Shown here piece by piece: positions 26,377-34,055 of a DNA stretch of 37,506 bases. Position numbers and translations under genes: made by a program. The stretch comes from an uncultured Lachnospiraceae bacterium (GTDB lineage Bacteria > Bacillota > Clostridia > Lachnospirales > Lachnospiraceae), in contig CATLBW010000011.1 of NCBI GenBank assembly GCA_949879775.1, positions 1-37,506 of the forward strand. Direction: 5' to 3'. The first letter of the stretch is position 1; the number at the start of each line of letters is the position of its first letter. Below the pieces are notes generated by a model. It saw nothing but the letters and a program-made list of their open reading frames with translations. It was not told where the DNA came from and did no database searches.

Positions 26377-26417
26377 ATCCTCATCCTCCTATCTTCCAAG
26401 TATGGCTTGTAATAAAC

Positions 26418-26450
26418 AGGATACCACAGCAGTCTCTAACCAATCTCTAA
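26418..26450 (-). promoter_or_regulatory. regulator repeats and main promoter of the lipoprotein operon
   Basis: On minus, TTAGAGATTG (26450-26441) and TTAGAGACTG (26439-26430) repeat with an 11-bp period. CTGTGG and the -10-like TATCCT (26423-26418) follow. The -35 is poor and lies inside the repeats, as at promoters activated by OmpR-family regulators. The start would be about 35-40 bases before the first lipoprotein gene. The regulator encoded immediately opposite is the obvious candidate. Confidence 0.65.
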
Positions 26451-26463
26451 ATTACAAATAATT

Positions 26464-26496
26464 TTAGAGATTAATTAGAGATTACTATGGTAGAAT
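26464..26496 (+). promoter_or_regulatory. regulator repeats and promoter of the two-component system
   Basis: TTAGAGATTA (26464-26473) and an identical TTAGAGATTA (26475-26484) lie 11 bp apart, followed by CTATGG and the -10-like TAGAAT (26491-26496). The -35 position falls within the repeats, so activation by a bound regulator is likely. This implies positive autoregulation of the two-component system. Confidence 0.7.
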
Positions 26497-26500
26497 ATGT

Positions 26501-26560
26501 CCTAAGGAGGGTCCCAACACTGTTGGGAAAATTCCTTAGGGCTTGTTTCGGGGAATTTTT
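26501..26560 (+). promoter_or_regulatory. structured leader of the two-component system with competing stems
   Basis: CCTAAGGA (26501-26508) can pair with TCCTTAGG (26533-26540) around an inner stem TCCCAAC-ACT-GTTGGGA (26512-26528). Alternatively AAAATTCC (26528-26535) can pair with GGAATTTT (26552-26559), running into a T-tract. The two folds use the same bases and exclude each other, as in an attenuator. The second stem is AT-rich, so termination would be weak. The upstream half resembles a second element at 31642-31696. Confidence 0.4.
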
Positions 26561-26598
26561 GAATTATGCCCACGATTACAAAGAAAGGTTTGAAAACC

Positions 26599-27279
26599 AT
26601 GCGAATTTTAGTGATTGAAGACGATAAGTCCCTTGCCGAGACACTCCGTTTCCAATTAGAGCGCAGCGGCTTTGATACGGACGTATGCCACGACGGCGAA
26701 GAAGGGCTGCATTTTATCGAACAGCAGGCGCACGATTTGATTCTGCTTGACCGTATGCTGCCTGGGCTGGACGGCATTTCCGTCCTTAAAATTACCCGGG
26801 AGAAAAATATCCCGACGCCAATTATTTTTGTCACTGCGTTAGGCGCTTTAAATGATAAGGTTACCGGGCTGGACTGCGGCGCAGACGACTATCTTGTGAA
26901 ACCGTTTGATTATGAAGAATTGCTCGCCAGAATCCGCTGCATCCTGCGCCGACCGCCGAAATGGGAAGGATGCAAACCTTTAAAATATGGGGACCTTACT
27001 TTCGACATAGGACAAAAGAAGTTATATTGCGGTGAATGCTCCTGCTCCCTCTCCGCACGGGAGGGCGACTTGCTGGAATTTTTCCTGCGCAACCCCAGGC
27101 AGACCATACCCAGGCCCTCCCTCCTCTCAAAGGTTTGGGGCCCAGACTCCGAAGTAGAAGAAGGTAATCTGGATAATTATATTTATTTCCTGCGCCGCCG
27201 CCTCAAAAGCGTGGGAAGCAAGGCCGCCTTAAAAACCGTACGAGGCGTAGGGTATCAACTGGAGGTAAGGGATGTTTAA
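26599..27279 (+). CDS. OmpR/PhoB-family response regulator
   Basis: This is a 226-residue response regulator with an N-terminal receiver domain and C-terminal winged-helix DNA-binding domain. The acidic pocket is EDD (7-9), the phospho-acceptor is Asp51 (LILLDRMLPGLDG), and the conserved Thr and Lys are in FVTALGA and YLVKPFDY. The effector domain has the OmpR pattern ending VRGVGYQLE. I chose the ATG at 26599 with AAAGG about eleven bases ahead; an in-frame ATG at 26566 has no ribosome binding site and overlaps the leader stem. The stop overlaps the kinase start by eight bases. It is divergent from the lipoprotein operon, and direct repeats at both promoters point to it as their regulator. 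Confidence 0.95.
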   Translation: MRILVIEDDKSLAETLRFQLERSGFDTDVCHDGEEGLHFIEQQAHDLILLDRMLPGLDGISVLKITREKNIPTPIIFVTALGALNDKVTGLDCGADDYLVKPFDYEELLARIRCILRRPPKWEGCKPLKYGDLTFDIGQKKLYCGECSCSLSAREGDLLEFFLRNPRQTIPRPSLLSKVWGPDSEVEEGNLDNYIYFLRRRLKSVGSKAALKTVRGVGYQLEVRDV

Positions 27280-28555
27280 AAAGCTTCATATCCGGCTTAC
27301 GCTCCTATGCACGGTAGTGAGCAGCCTCATTTTGATTTTTATGTCCTTTGCCTGCCTGTCCTTCCAGGAGGCAGAATCAAGGGAACGTTATTTTTCTGAT
27401 TTTCAGGTTAATGTAAATATGCTTATCAATTATCTGGAAAGCCAGTCTGTCATCTCACATGCCTGGCTTTCACAGTACCATTTGGACACCCACTTTGAGA
27501 TGGATATCCTCGATAACGGCAGCCGGCTGGCATTTGGGAGCCTCAAGCCGCTCCCCTCCAAGGAGCCTTTGTTTGAATTGGTACGGGAAAAAGCAAAGGA
27601 TGAGTACCTCATCTATGAGGCGTCCATTACCCCGCAGTCGATACTTTCCGCACATGCGGAATTTGAAATCACTTCCGGGGATACGCCCTATTACGCCGCT
27701 GTTGTCATGCTTCCCAAAAACGGCGGTGTGTTAAATATCGCCATCCTCCATTCCCTGGAAGAATTACAAAAAACGCTTTACACACAACGGCTGTATTTTG
27801 CTGCCGCGGATATTGCCGGAATCCTGCTGCTTGCCATCTTCTTCTGGTTCTTTACCTGGCGCATGATCCTGCCTTTGATTGAAAACCGCAGAAAACAGAC
27901 GGAATTCATCGCTTCCGCCTCCCACGAGCTGCGCTCCCCGCTGACAGTTATGCTCTCTGCGCTCTCCGCTATGAAAGACGCCGCCCCGCCGGACGCCGAG
28001 CGTTTCGCTCGTACGATAGCGTTGGAAGGAAAACGCATGAGCCGCCTGATTGACGATATGCTGGCCCTTTCAAACGCTGACAGCTCCCACCTCTCCATGC
28101 GCAAATCTGATGTGGAGCTAGACACCCTGCTGCTGTCCGCCTATGAAAAATTTGAGCCCCTGGCAAAAGATAAAAATATCTCACTGGATATTGACCTGCC
28201 GGATACGTCCATCCCTCCCTGCCGCTGCGACAAAGGGCGTATCGAACAGGTGCTGTCCATTTTACTGGATAACGCTTTAAGCTACACACCCTCCGGCGGC
28301 TCCATCCGTCTGTCGCTGCAAGCCTCGACGGATAAATTTACCCTCCGGGTTGCGGACAACGGTGCCGGCATCCCTGACACAGAAAAAAAAGCGGTATTTG
28401 ACCGCTTTTACAGATGTGACAAATCGCACAAAGACAAGGAGCACTTTGGTCTTGGCCTGTGCATTGCCTGGGAAATTTTACAAATGCATAAAGGGAAATT
28501 ATGGGTGGAAGATACCCCCGGGGGAGGGGCGACGTTTGTGATGGCGCTTAGGTAA
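27272..28555 (+). CDS. sensor histidine kinase
   Basis: This 427-residue membrane kinase has segments at about 8-27 and 178-197 flanking a 150-residue extracellular sensor domain of no recognisable family. The phospho-acceptor His218 lies in FIASASHELRSPLTV. The catalytic domain shows the N box (LSILLDNALSYTP), G1 (VADNGAGIPD), F (FDRFYRCD) and G2 (HFGLGLCIAWEI) motifs. There is almost no HAMP linker between the second segment and the H box. It overlaps the response regulator by eight bases, so the two are coupled. The sensor may watch substrate or occupancy of the lipoproteins, which is inference. It converges on the helicase gene with only 17 bp between them and no clear terminator. Confidence 0.95.
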   Translation: MFKKLHIRLTLLCTVVSSLILIFMSFACLSFQEAESRERYFSDFQVNVNMLINYLESQSVISHAWLSQYHLDTHFEMDILDNGSRLAFGSLKPLPSKEPLFELVREKAKDEYLIYEASITPQSILSAHAEFEITSGDTPYYAAVVMLPKNGGVLNIAILHSLEELQKTLYTQRLYFAAADIAGILLLAIFFWFFTWRMILPLIENRRKQTEFIASASHELRSPLTVMLSALSAMKDAAPPDAERFARTIALEGKRMSRLIDDMLALSNADSSHLSMRKSDVELDTLLLSAYEKFEPLAKDKNISLDIDLPDTSIPPCRCDKGRIEQVLSILLDNALSYTPSGGSIRLSLQASTDKFTLRVADNGAGIPDTEKKAVFDRFYRCDKSHKDKEHFGLGLCIAWEILQMHKGKLWVEDTPGGGATFVMALR

Positions 28556-28572
28556 ATATTCCTCTCCCATGA

Positions 28573-31572
28573 CTAGAGCAGCTCCAACATTTCTTCCCGC
28601 GTAAGCTTTACGCCCTCAAAGCCCCCTCTCCCCAAAAGCTCCTCGGCCAAACGGCTCTTTTTTTCCTGCAATTTGAGGATGTTTTCCTCAATCGTCCCCT
28701 TGGCAATCAGCTTATAAACGGTCACCGGGTTCTTCTGCCCAATGCGGTGCGCCCGGTCTGTGGCCTGGTTCTGCACCGCCACATTCCACCAGGGGTCATA
28801 ATGGATGACCAGGTCCGCCGCCGTCAGGTTCAAGCCTGTCCCCCCAGCCTTTAAGGAAATGCAGAACACCGGAACTTCTCCCTTCTGAAATTCTTCTACC
28901 AGCGCGGCACGTCGTTCCTTTCCGGTTGCCCCGGTGAGGATCAAGAAAGGAATCTGCGCTTCTAACAGCCGTTCCTGTATCCTTGAAAGCATAGACGTAA
29001 ACTGGGAAAATAGGAGGATTTTGTGTCCGCTTTCAATGGCATTTCGTATTAATTCCATACACATCATAAGCTTTGCCGATTCCGCATGGTAATCCTCATA
29101 CACTAAAGCCGGGTCGCAGCAAAGCTGCCGAAGCCGCATTAGCTCAGAGAGAACCTGAATCTTTTGGGCCGCAAACTCCTCCTCGGACTGCCCCTCCAGC
29201 ATCAGCCTTAAACGCTGCACATGGGCGTGGTATAGCTTTTCCTGCTCACCCTCCATTTTGGCAAAAACGGCCTCTTCCATTTTAGCCGGCAAATCCTTTA
29301 ACACATCTTTTTTCAGCCTGCGCAGCACAAAGGGACGGATCATTTTTTGCAGCCGCTTCGTCTCTTCCTGCCCATGGTTGGCAACGATGGGAATTTCCAG
29401 TTCTTCCCGAAACCTGCTGTATGGAAAAAGGAACCCCGGCATCAGGTAATCAAAAATACTCCACAGCTCGCTTAACCTGTTCTCTATAGGCGTCCCAGTC
29501 AGCGCGGCCTTAAAACCCGCCCGGATTTCCTTTACCGCCTTGGCGGCCTTGGTAACCTGGTTCTTAATATACTGCGCTTCATCAATCACCTCATAACCAA
29601 AATGGCATCCCTGATAATGGGCAAGGTCACGGCGCAGCAAATCATAGGAGGTAATGAGGATTTCCTTTCCCCTCGCGCTTTCTATCAGCTTCCCGCGCTC
29701 TTTTGCCGAACCTGTAACGGCGACAGCCGTGAGGCTTGGCGCAAACCGCTCAATCTCACTTTTCCAGTTATAGACAAGGGAAGCCGGGCAAACAACTAAT
29801 GCAAACTGGGGCGTATTTATCCCTTCTTCCCATTCCGACAACAAAAATGCGATAACCTGCAAGGTCTTTCCCAGCCCCATATCATCCGCCAGTATCCCGC
29901 CGAAACCGTTCGTTTTCAATGTTTTCAGCCACAGGAACCCTTGCTTTTGGTATTCCCGCATCACCCTGTCCAGGGAAGCCGGAACCTCAAAATCATTGTC
30001 CTCCACTGTCTTCATATTGCGGATCAGCGCACGGAAACCTTTGCTCTTTGCCGCATGGAAACCGTGCTGCTCATGAAGCTGCCCATCAAGATAAAGCGCG
30101 CGGTATTTGGGCAGGAGGACGCTCCCCTTTGCCAGCTCTTTCTGGGAAACCCCCGTCCCCTGCTGAATCCGCGAGAGCACGGCTATGCCATCCTCCTCCA
30201 GGCTAAGGAAATCACCGTTTTTGAGACGGAAAAATTTGCGCCTGCGCCGATAGGCTGATAAAACTTCCATCAGTTCCGGCAGCGGCATTTGCGGGCTGTC
30301 CAATGTCAATTCCAATAATTCCTCTTTCAGGGAAACCCCCACAGAAACTGTCGGGGGTTCCTTCACACGGACCCCTCCCAACTCTTCACTAATATATAAG
30401 GTCCCTATCCCCGACAAGGTTTCCATGCCCCTTGCCAAAAGCTGGTACATTTTTTCCTCATCACCAACAATCACCATCTGCTTTTTCTGTGGGTCAGTAT
30501 TGGAAAACCAACGCTGCACCTTCTGTCTGGTTTTGAGTTCTTCCAGCTCGTCCCGATTGTCCAGCGCCCTGGGCTTATCACAAACATTATATTTCTTATC
30601 CCCATATATGGCAAACATTTCACAGGTAACCGTCTGCCTGTCCGGGGCGTCCAGGTACAATTCATATTCCGGCTTCGGCGGCAGAAAATCCTGCTCCGCA
30701 AACTGCTGCCGCCCTATCCGGTAATGGCGTTCCAAAACCGGGAGAAGTTCCTTGCAAAAGGCAGGAAGCTCTGTCCTGCCCACAAAAAATTCCTCATATT
30801 TGAACTTATCAAGATGCTCCCAGAAAGGCAAAATTTCCTGCACCTTATCCAATGCCATCTGATACACGCAGCCGTCCGCCCATAAGTATGCGCATTTCCT
30901 CCCGTACGAATAAAACAAAGGCTCCGTTTTAAGCGTGACACCACCCTCCTGCCCTTGGATCGTTAATCGCGGCAGGTAATCTTCCTGGATAACATGGTAT
31001 TCCTTTTTGGGTTCAGCCTCTAATGCCACTGCAAATCCCATATCCCCAACAGCCTCAAAGAAATTATCCATGTTCCCGCCGTTTATTTCCACATAACGTC
31101 CCTTGTTCCCATAATACTCCCACCTTTCCCTCACTGTGCCGCGCATTTTGGCATCCTGCAAGAGGAACTCCGCCATAGGCCTGCTCCCCGGCGTAAATGC
31201 TTCCAATGTGTGATAAAATTCCAGCTCCTTCCCATATTTGACAAGGTCCCCGCGCCTGAGGGCATCCGCAAAAACCTGGGTATTTTTGAGCACATATTTC
31301 TTCTTGGCGCCAATTTTATATTCCACATTTATCCTGCCATAAGAAATGAGCATCTGCGGAATCAATTCAACCGTCCCATTTATGCTATCCTGCTCAAATA
31401 CCAGGCGTTCCTTCTCCTGATAACCTTGGATAAGATTCCTCACGCCATGGCTGCTGCTGCGCTGCGGCTGTATGGCGCGGCTGGCTGAGGATCCTTCCGG
31501 CAGCAGCCTCTCGCCCTTGGTGCGGCTTATGTCTTTGTATGGTTGATTATTATTTTGAGCTTTTTGTTCCAT
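28573..31572 (-). CDS. SNF2-family DEAD/DEAH-box helicase with SNF2-associated domain, SWIM domain absent
   Basis: This is a 999-residue ATP-dependent DNA translocase. The N-terminal 45 residues are polar. Residues about 60-500 correspond to the bacterial SNF2-associated region, and the motor follows from about 535. Motor motifs are ADDMGLGKT (562-570, Walker A), VCPASLV, DEAQ (664-667), LTGTPIENRLSELWS, then in the second half LFSQFTSMLS, LKAGGTGLNLTAAD and DRAHRIGQ. Many Firmicute relatives start with a SWIM zinc finger (CxC...CxH). Here there is no cysteine in the first 200 residues, so that domain is missing. AAAGGAG lies six bases ahead of the start. It probably acts in RNA polymerase recycling or DNA repair. 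Nothing else here suggests a defence system. Confidence 0.9.
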   Translation of the reverse strand: MEQKAQNNNQPYKDISRTKGERLLPEGSSASRAIQPQRSSSHGVRNLIQGYQEKERLVFEQDSINGTVELIPQMLISYGRINVEYKIGAKKKYVLKNTQVFADALRRGDLVKYGKELEFYHTLEAFTPGSRPMAEFLLQDAKMRGTVRERWEYYGNKGRYVEINGGNMDNFFEAVGDMGFAVALEAEPKKEYHVIQEDYLPRLTIQGQEGGVTLKTEPLFYSYGRKCAYLWADGCVYQMALDKVQEILPFWEHLDKFKYEEFFVGRTELPAFCKELLPVLERHYRIGRQQFAEQDFLPPKPEYELYLDAPDRQTVTCEMFAIYGDKKYNVCDKPRALDNRDELEELKTRQKVQRWFSNTDPQKKQMVIVGDEEKMYQLLARGMETLSGIGTLYISEELGGVRVKEPPTVSVGVSLKEELLELTLDSPQMPLPELMEVLSAYRRRRKFFRLKNGDFLSLEEDGIAVLSRIQQGTGVSQKELAKGSVLLPKYRALYLDGQLHEQHGFHAAKSKGFRALIRNMKTVEDNDFEVPASLDRVMREYQKQGFLWLKTLKTNGFGGILADDMGLGKTLQVIAFLLSEWEEGINTPQFALVVCPASLVYNWKSEIERFAPSLTAVAVTGSAKERGKLIESARGKEILITSYDLLRRDLAHYQGCHFGYEVIDEAQYIKNQVTKAAKAVKEIRAGFKAALTGTPIENRLSELWSIFDYLMPGFLFPYSRFREELEIPIVANHGQEETKRLQKMIRPFVLRRLKKDVLKDLPAKMEEAVFAKMEGEQEKLYHAHVQRLRLMLEGQSEEEFAAQKIQVLSELMRLRQLCCDPALVYEDYHAESAKLMMCMELIRNAIESGHKILLFSQFTSMLSRIQERLLEAQIPFLILTGATGKERRAALVEEFQKGEVPVFCISLKAGGTGLNLTAADLVIHYDPWWNVAVQNQATDRAHRIGQKNPVTVYKLIAKGTIEENILKLQEKKSRLAEELLGRGGFEGVKLTREEMLELL

Positions 31573-31622
31573 GCAGAACTCCTTTATTTAAATTCATTTG
31601 CAAAAATACAGGCTCTGTATAG

Positions 31623-31696
31623 TTGTAAAAAAAACAATACATGATATAATATGTCTTAAGGAGGAACCCCCTCGAAGTTGGAAAGGTTCCTAGGGC
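31623..31696 (+). promoter_or_regulatory. promoter-like site followed by a repeated structured element
   Basis: TTGTAA (31623-31628), 16 bp, and an extended -10 TGATATAAT (31642-31650) make a fair plus-strand promoter. It is followed by TGTCTTAAGGAGG, a stem GGAACC (31663-31668)/GGTTCC (31685-31690) and TAGGGC. The block resembles the one behind the two-component-system promoter (TGTCCTAAGGAGG ... TTAGGGC). Plus-strand transcription from here would be antisense to the microprotein gene. No plus-strand gene follows closely, so a small RNA is possible. Confidence 0.4.
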
Positions 31697-31704
31697 TAGT
31701 ACAA

Positions 31705-31745
31705 CGAAAAGGTGTAAAGCCCTGGCAATTCACAGACTTTACACC
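31705..31745 (-). terminator. terminator of microprotein gene copy 2
   Basis: GGTGTAAAG (31711-31719) and CTTTACACC (31737-31745) form a 9-bp perfect stem with a 17-base loop. On minus it is followed by TTTTCGTT. It lies just after the microprotein stop codon, separating that gene from the helicase gene. Confidence 0.6.
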
Positions 31746-31751
31746 TCGAAT

Positions 31752-31892
31752 TTACAGATTGCTTATTGGCGATGGCTCCTGCTCCTTAGGATCATGGGTC
31801 TCAACGTATTCGATGATATCCAATATCTCATCGCTGCTCATACCTTTCTCCCTGAGTTTGCGAATCAGATTAACAATTTCCTCCCCTGTCAT
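31752..31892 (-). CDS. 46-residue microprotein, two-helix family, copy 2
   Basis: This 46-residue frame begins MTGEEIVNLIRKLREKGMSS and continues to YVETHDPKEQEP. It is paralogous to the 40-residue product at 12093-12215, with 21 identities in the first 32 residues; the copies diverge only after the YVET position. It has an AAGGTG ribosome binding site about seven bases ahead, a good promoter upstream and a terminator after it, so it is a complete single-gene unit. The predicted structure is two amphipathic helices joined by a GMS turn, with an acidic tail. It is soluble. The function is unknown; a small DNA-binding or partner-binding role is a guess. Confidence 0.7.
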   Translation of the reverse strand: MTGEEIVNLIRKLREKGMSSDEILDIIEYVETHDPKEQEPSPISNL

Positions 31893-31906
31893 AGGCTCAC
31901 CTTCCT

Positions 31907-31935
31907 TTTACTTCTTCTAAATGTCTGGTTATACT
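31907..31935 (+). promoter_or_regulatory. candidate promoter of the phospholipase C-like gene
   Basis: TTTACT (31907-31912), 17 bp, then TATACT (31930-31935). The -35 matches consensus at four of six positions. The -10 box abuts the -10 box of the divergent microprotein promoter (31936-31941), so the two genes may interfere with each other's transcription. Confidence 0.5.
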
Positions 31936-31964
31936 ATTATAACAGATAAAAGAACACGGTGTAA
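31936..31964 (-). promoter_or_regulatory. promoter of microprotein gene copy 2
   Basis: On minus, TTACAC (31964-31959), 17 bp and a perfect TATAAT (31941-31936). The leader is about 35-40 bases. The -35 box lies in a third copy of the word GGTGTAAAGCC (31958-31968), the word that forms the gene's terminator arm. AAAGCCT/AGGCTTT arms (31963-31983) flank the -35 and could bind a regulator. Confidence 0.7.
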
Positions 31965-32023
31965 AGCCTCCCAAGCAGGCTTTCAAATCCGTAACCAATA
32001 ACTGAAACCACGAGGTCAAAACC

Positions 32024-32989
32024 ATGCCCGGATTTACAACACATTATTTATTTGGATTAGACACTTACAAACACCTTAATACGAACTTGCTAAGGCAAAC
32101 CATCCGCAGCAACCAAACTGCTTTCGCCCTGGGCTTACAAGGCCCGGACGTCTTCTTCTATTTCCTGCCCTCTTATACCATCCACCACAATAATATCGGG
32201 GCAGTTGCGCACACAGACAAGACCGGCGAATTCCTAAGGCATTTGGTGAACAGCCGAACGCTCTTTCGCGATAGCAAAGAACGCTGGATTGCCAACGCCT
32301 ACATTGCAGGATTCCTAGGGCACTATACCCTGGACACCCACTGCCACCCTTATGTTTATTGGAAAACAAATTTCCAAGAAAAAAACGGGCGTTACCACAG
32401 CCGCCATATGAGCCTGGAGACAGATATTGATACCAAGCTGCTGCAATTTTACAAGCGCTGCCTGCCATCCTCTTTCCGGCAGGACGCCACAATCCGGCTC
32501 ACACCCCGGCAATACAGGACGATTGCCAAAATCCTGCACTATGTATACCAAAAAACTTACCCGGAACTTCATATCCATTACATTACCATGCGCGCTGCTA
32601 TCCGTTCCATGCAGTTGGGCACGAAATGGCTGCATGACCCTTCCGGCAAGAAGAAATCCATCGGAGGCAGGCTCGAAACGCTGTCGCTGGGCTATCCGCT
32701 GCTGACTACACTGATTCCCAGCGACAATTTAACTATCCATACAGACCCACTGAATATCCAGCGCCAGCCATGGGAAAACCCCTGGGACAAATCCCGGGTT
32801 TCCACGGATTCTTTCTTTGATTTAATGGACAAGGCCCGGGAAGATTACTTACAGACGCTCACGCATTTAAACCAGTTGCTTGAGCTTCCTCCCCATACCC
32901 GGGCAGCCCAGGCGCTTACAAGCGTGCTGCTGGATAAATTGGGCAGTAAATCTTACCACAGCGGGCTGGACTGTACAATACCAAGCTGA
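32024..32989 (+). CDS. zinc-dependent phospholipase C-like protein
   Basis: This 321-residue protein carries the metal-ligand pattern of the bacterial zinc-dependent phospholipase C/S1-P1-like family. His7 lies in TTHYLFGLDTY, Asp42 in LQGPDVFFY, and His100, Asp104 and His106/His108 in GFLGHYTLDTHCHPYVYW; acidic residues in LETDID follow. There is no signal peptide, so unlike secreted toxins of the family it is probably cytoplasmic, and its substrate is uncertain. Proteins of this kind are common single genes in Lachnospiraceae, as far as I recall. The start has GAGGT eight bases ahead. It converges on the dehydrogenase gene with 23 bp between them and no clear hairpin terminator. Confidence 0.8.
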   Translation: MPGFTTHYLFGLDTYKHLNTNLLRQTIRSNQTAFALGLQGPDVFFYFLPSYTIHHNNIGAVAHTDKTGEFLRHLVNSRTLFRDSKERWIANAYIAGFLGHYTLDTHCHPYVYWKTNFQEKNGRYHSRHMSLETDIDTKLLQFYKRCLPSSFRQDATIRLTPRQYRTIAKILHYVYQKTYPELHIHYITMRAAIRSMQLGTKWLHDPSGKKKSIGGRLETLSLGYPLLTTLIPSDNLTIHTDPLNIQRQPWENPWDKSRVSTDSFFDLMDKAREDYLQTLTHLNQLLELPPHTRAAQALTSVLLDKLGSKSYHSGLDCTIPS

Positions 32990-33012
32990 AACTTATCCAC
33001 GCTGCTAGTATA

Positions 33013-33957
33013 TTAGTAATTTCCTTCCTCAAAAAACTCCTTAATCTGCCCCAGGATAATTTCCATCAGGCGCGTGCGCGCTTCCAGGCTTGCCCAGGCA
33101 ATATGCGGCGTAATCAAAAGCCTGTCGCTGTCCTTGATGCGCCTTAATGGGTTCTCATGGCTCATCGGCTCTTCGCACAGCACATCCAGCCCCGCGGCAC
33201 GGATTTCCCCTGCTTCTAGGGCAGCGGCAAGCGCCTGCTCCGAGACGATGGGCCCCCTGCCCAAATTCAGGAATATGGCGGATTTTTTCATCTGCGAAAA
33301 CGCTGCCTCATCCATGAGGTTTTCCGTCTGCGCTGTCAACGGGGCATGGACGGACACAATGTCGGACTGCTGCAGCAATTCCGCAAAGGAGACGCAGCGA
33401 TAGCCCGGCTGGCAGTTCTTCCCGGTCGTGGAATAATAAATAATTTCGCAGCCAAACAATTCCGCCAATTCGGCCACACGCCTGCCAATGGCCCCCATGC
33501 CGATAATCCCCCAGGTCATGCCGCAGATTTCGGAAAATTTACGGTCAAAATGGGTGAACATCCGGTCTTCCACATACTTTTCTGATTTCACATATTCGTC
33601 ATAATAGGGAAGATGCTCCAATAAATAAAACAACATGGCAAACGTGTGCTGCGCCACCGATTCCGTAGAATACCCCGCCACATTCCGCCAGGCAATGCCG
33701 CGGCTGCCAAGATATTCTTTATCTAAGTTATTCGTTCCAGTCGCGGTAACACAGACCAATTTTAACTTCCTGGCGCTTCCTATCGTCCCTTCATTGACCG
33801 GCACTTTGTTGAGCACGATGACATCCGCATCCACAACCCGCCCGCTTGCTTCCTGCGGCGTGGAAAAATCATATTTTACCACCTCGCCCAACGCTTCATA
33901 GCCGGACAAATCAATATCCTCGCCGATTGATTTCGCATCCAAAAAAACAATCTTCAT
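33013..33957 (-). CDS. D-2-hydroxyacid dehydrogenase (NAD-dependent)
   Basis: This 314-residue enzyme belongs to the D-isomer-specific 2-hydroxyacid dehydrogenases, which interconvert 2-oxoacids and D-2-hydroxyacids. The Rossmann motif is GMGAIG (153-158). The catalytic triad is Arg234 (NLGRGPIVSE), Glu263 (DVLCEEP) and His285 (TPHIAWAS). The hydroxypyruvate reductase/glycerate dehydrogenase subgroup is the best fit from motif spacing, but the substrate cannot be fixed from sequence by eye. AAGGAGG lies seven bases ahead of the start. It follows the YeiH-type gene by 98 bp that include a stable hairpin, so it may or may not belong to the sulfur cluster. Confidence 0.9.
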   Translation of the reverse strand: MKIVFLDAKSIGEDIDLSGYEALGEVVKYDFSTPQEASGRVVDADVIVLNKVPVNEGTIGSARKLKLVCVTATGTNNLDKEYLGSRGIAWRNVAGYSTESVAQHTFAMLFYLLEHLPYYDEYVKSEKYVEDRMFTHFDRKFSEICGMTWGIIGMGAIGRRVAELAELFGCEIIYYSTTGKNCQPGYRCVSFAELLQQSDIVSVHAPLTAQTENLMDEAAFSQMKKSAIFLNLGRGPIVSEQALAAALEAGEIRAAGLDVLCEEPMSHENPLRRIKDSDRLLITPHIAWASLEARTRLMEIILGQIKEFFEEGNY

Positions 33958-33994
33958 CCTTCATCCTCCTTATGTCAAATCAAATGCCCCATAC

Positions 33995-34030
33995 GCGCAG
34001 AAAGGCCGCATATATGCAGCCTTTCTGTGC
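33995..34030 (-). terminator. hairpin after the YeiH-type gene, possible weak terminator
   Basis: CAGAAAGGC (33998-34006) and GCCTTTCTG (34019-34027) pair perfectly and extend by three more pairs, one of them a wobble. The loop holds a GCATATATGC palindrome. No U-run follows on minus (CGCGTATGGGG), so it may be a processing or stabilising structure rather than a terminator. Confidence 0.4.
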
Positions 34031-34055
34031 CAAACCCTTTCCGCCTGCTCCTCCG

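Noticed and set aside
28573-31572. Defence island built around the SNF2 helicase
   Set aside because: No methyltransferase, nuclease, phospholipase D-like or other DISARM-type partner is next to it; neighbours are a two-component system and a microprotein.
32990-33012. Bidirectional terminator between the phospholipase-like and dehydrogenase genes
   Set aside because: Only 23 bp with no stem followed by a T-run on either strand.
26599-33957. Vancomycin-resistance-like cluster (OmpR-type two-component system plus D-2-hydroxyacid dehydrogenase)
   Set aside because: The dehydrogenase is over 4 kb away on the other strand with unrelated genes between, and there is no VanA-type ligase or VanX.
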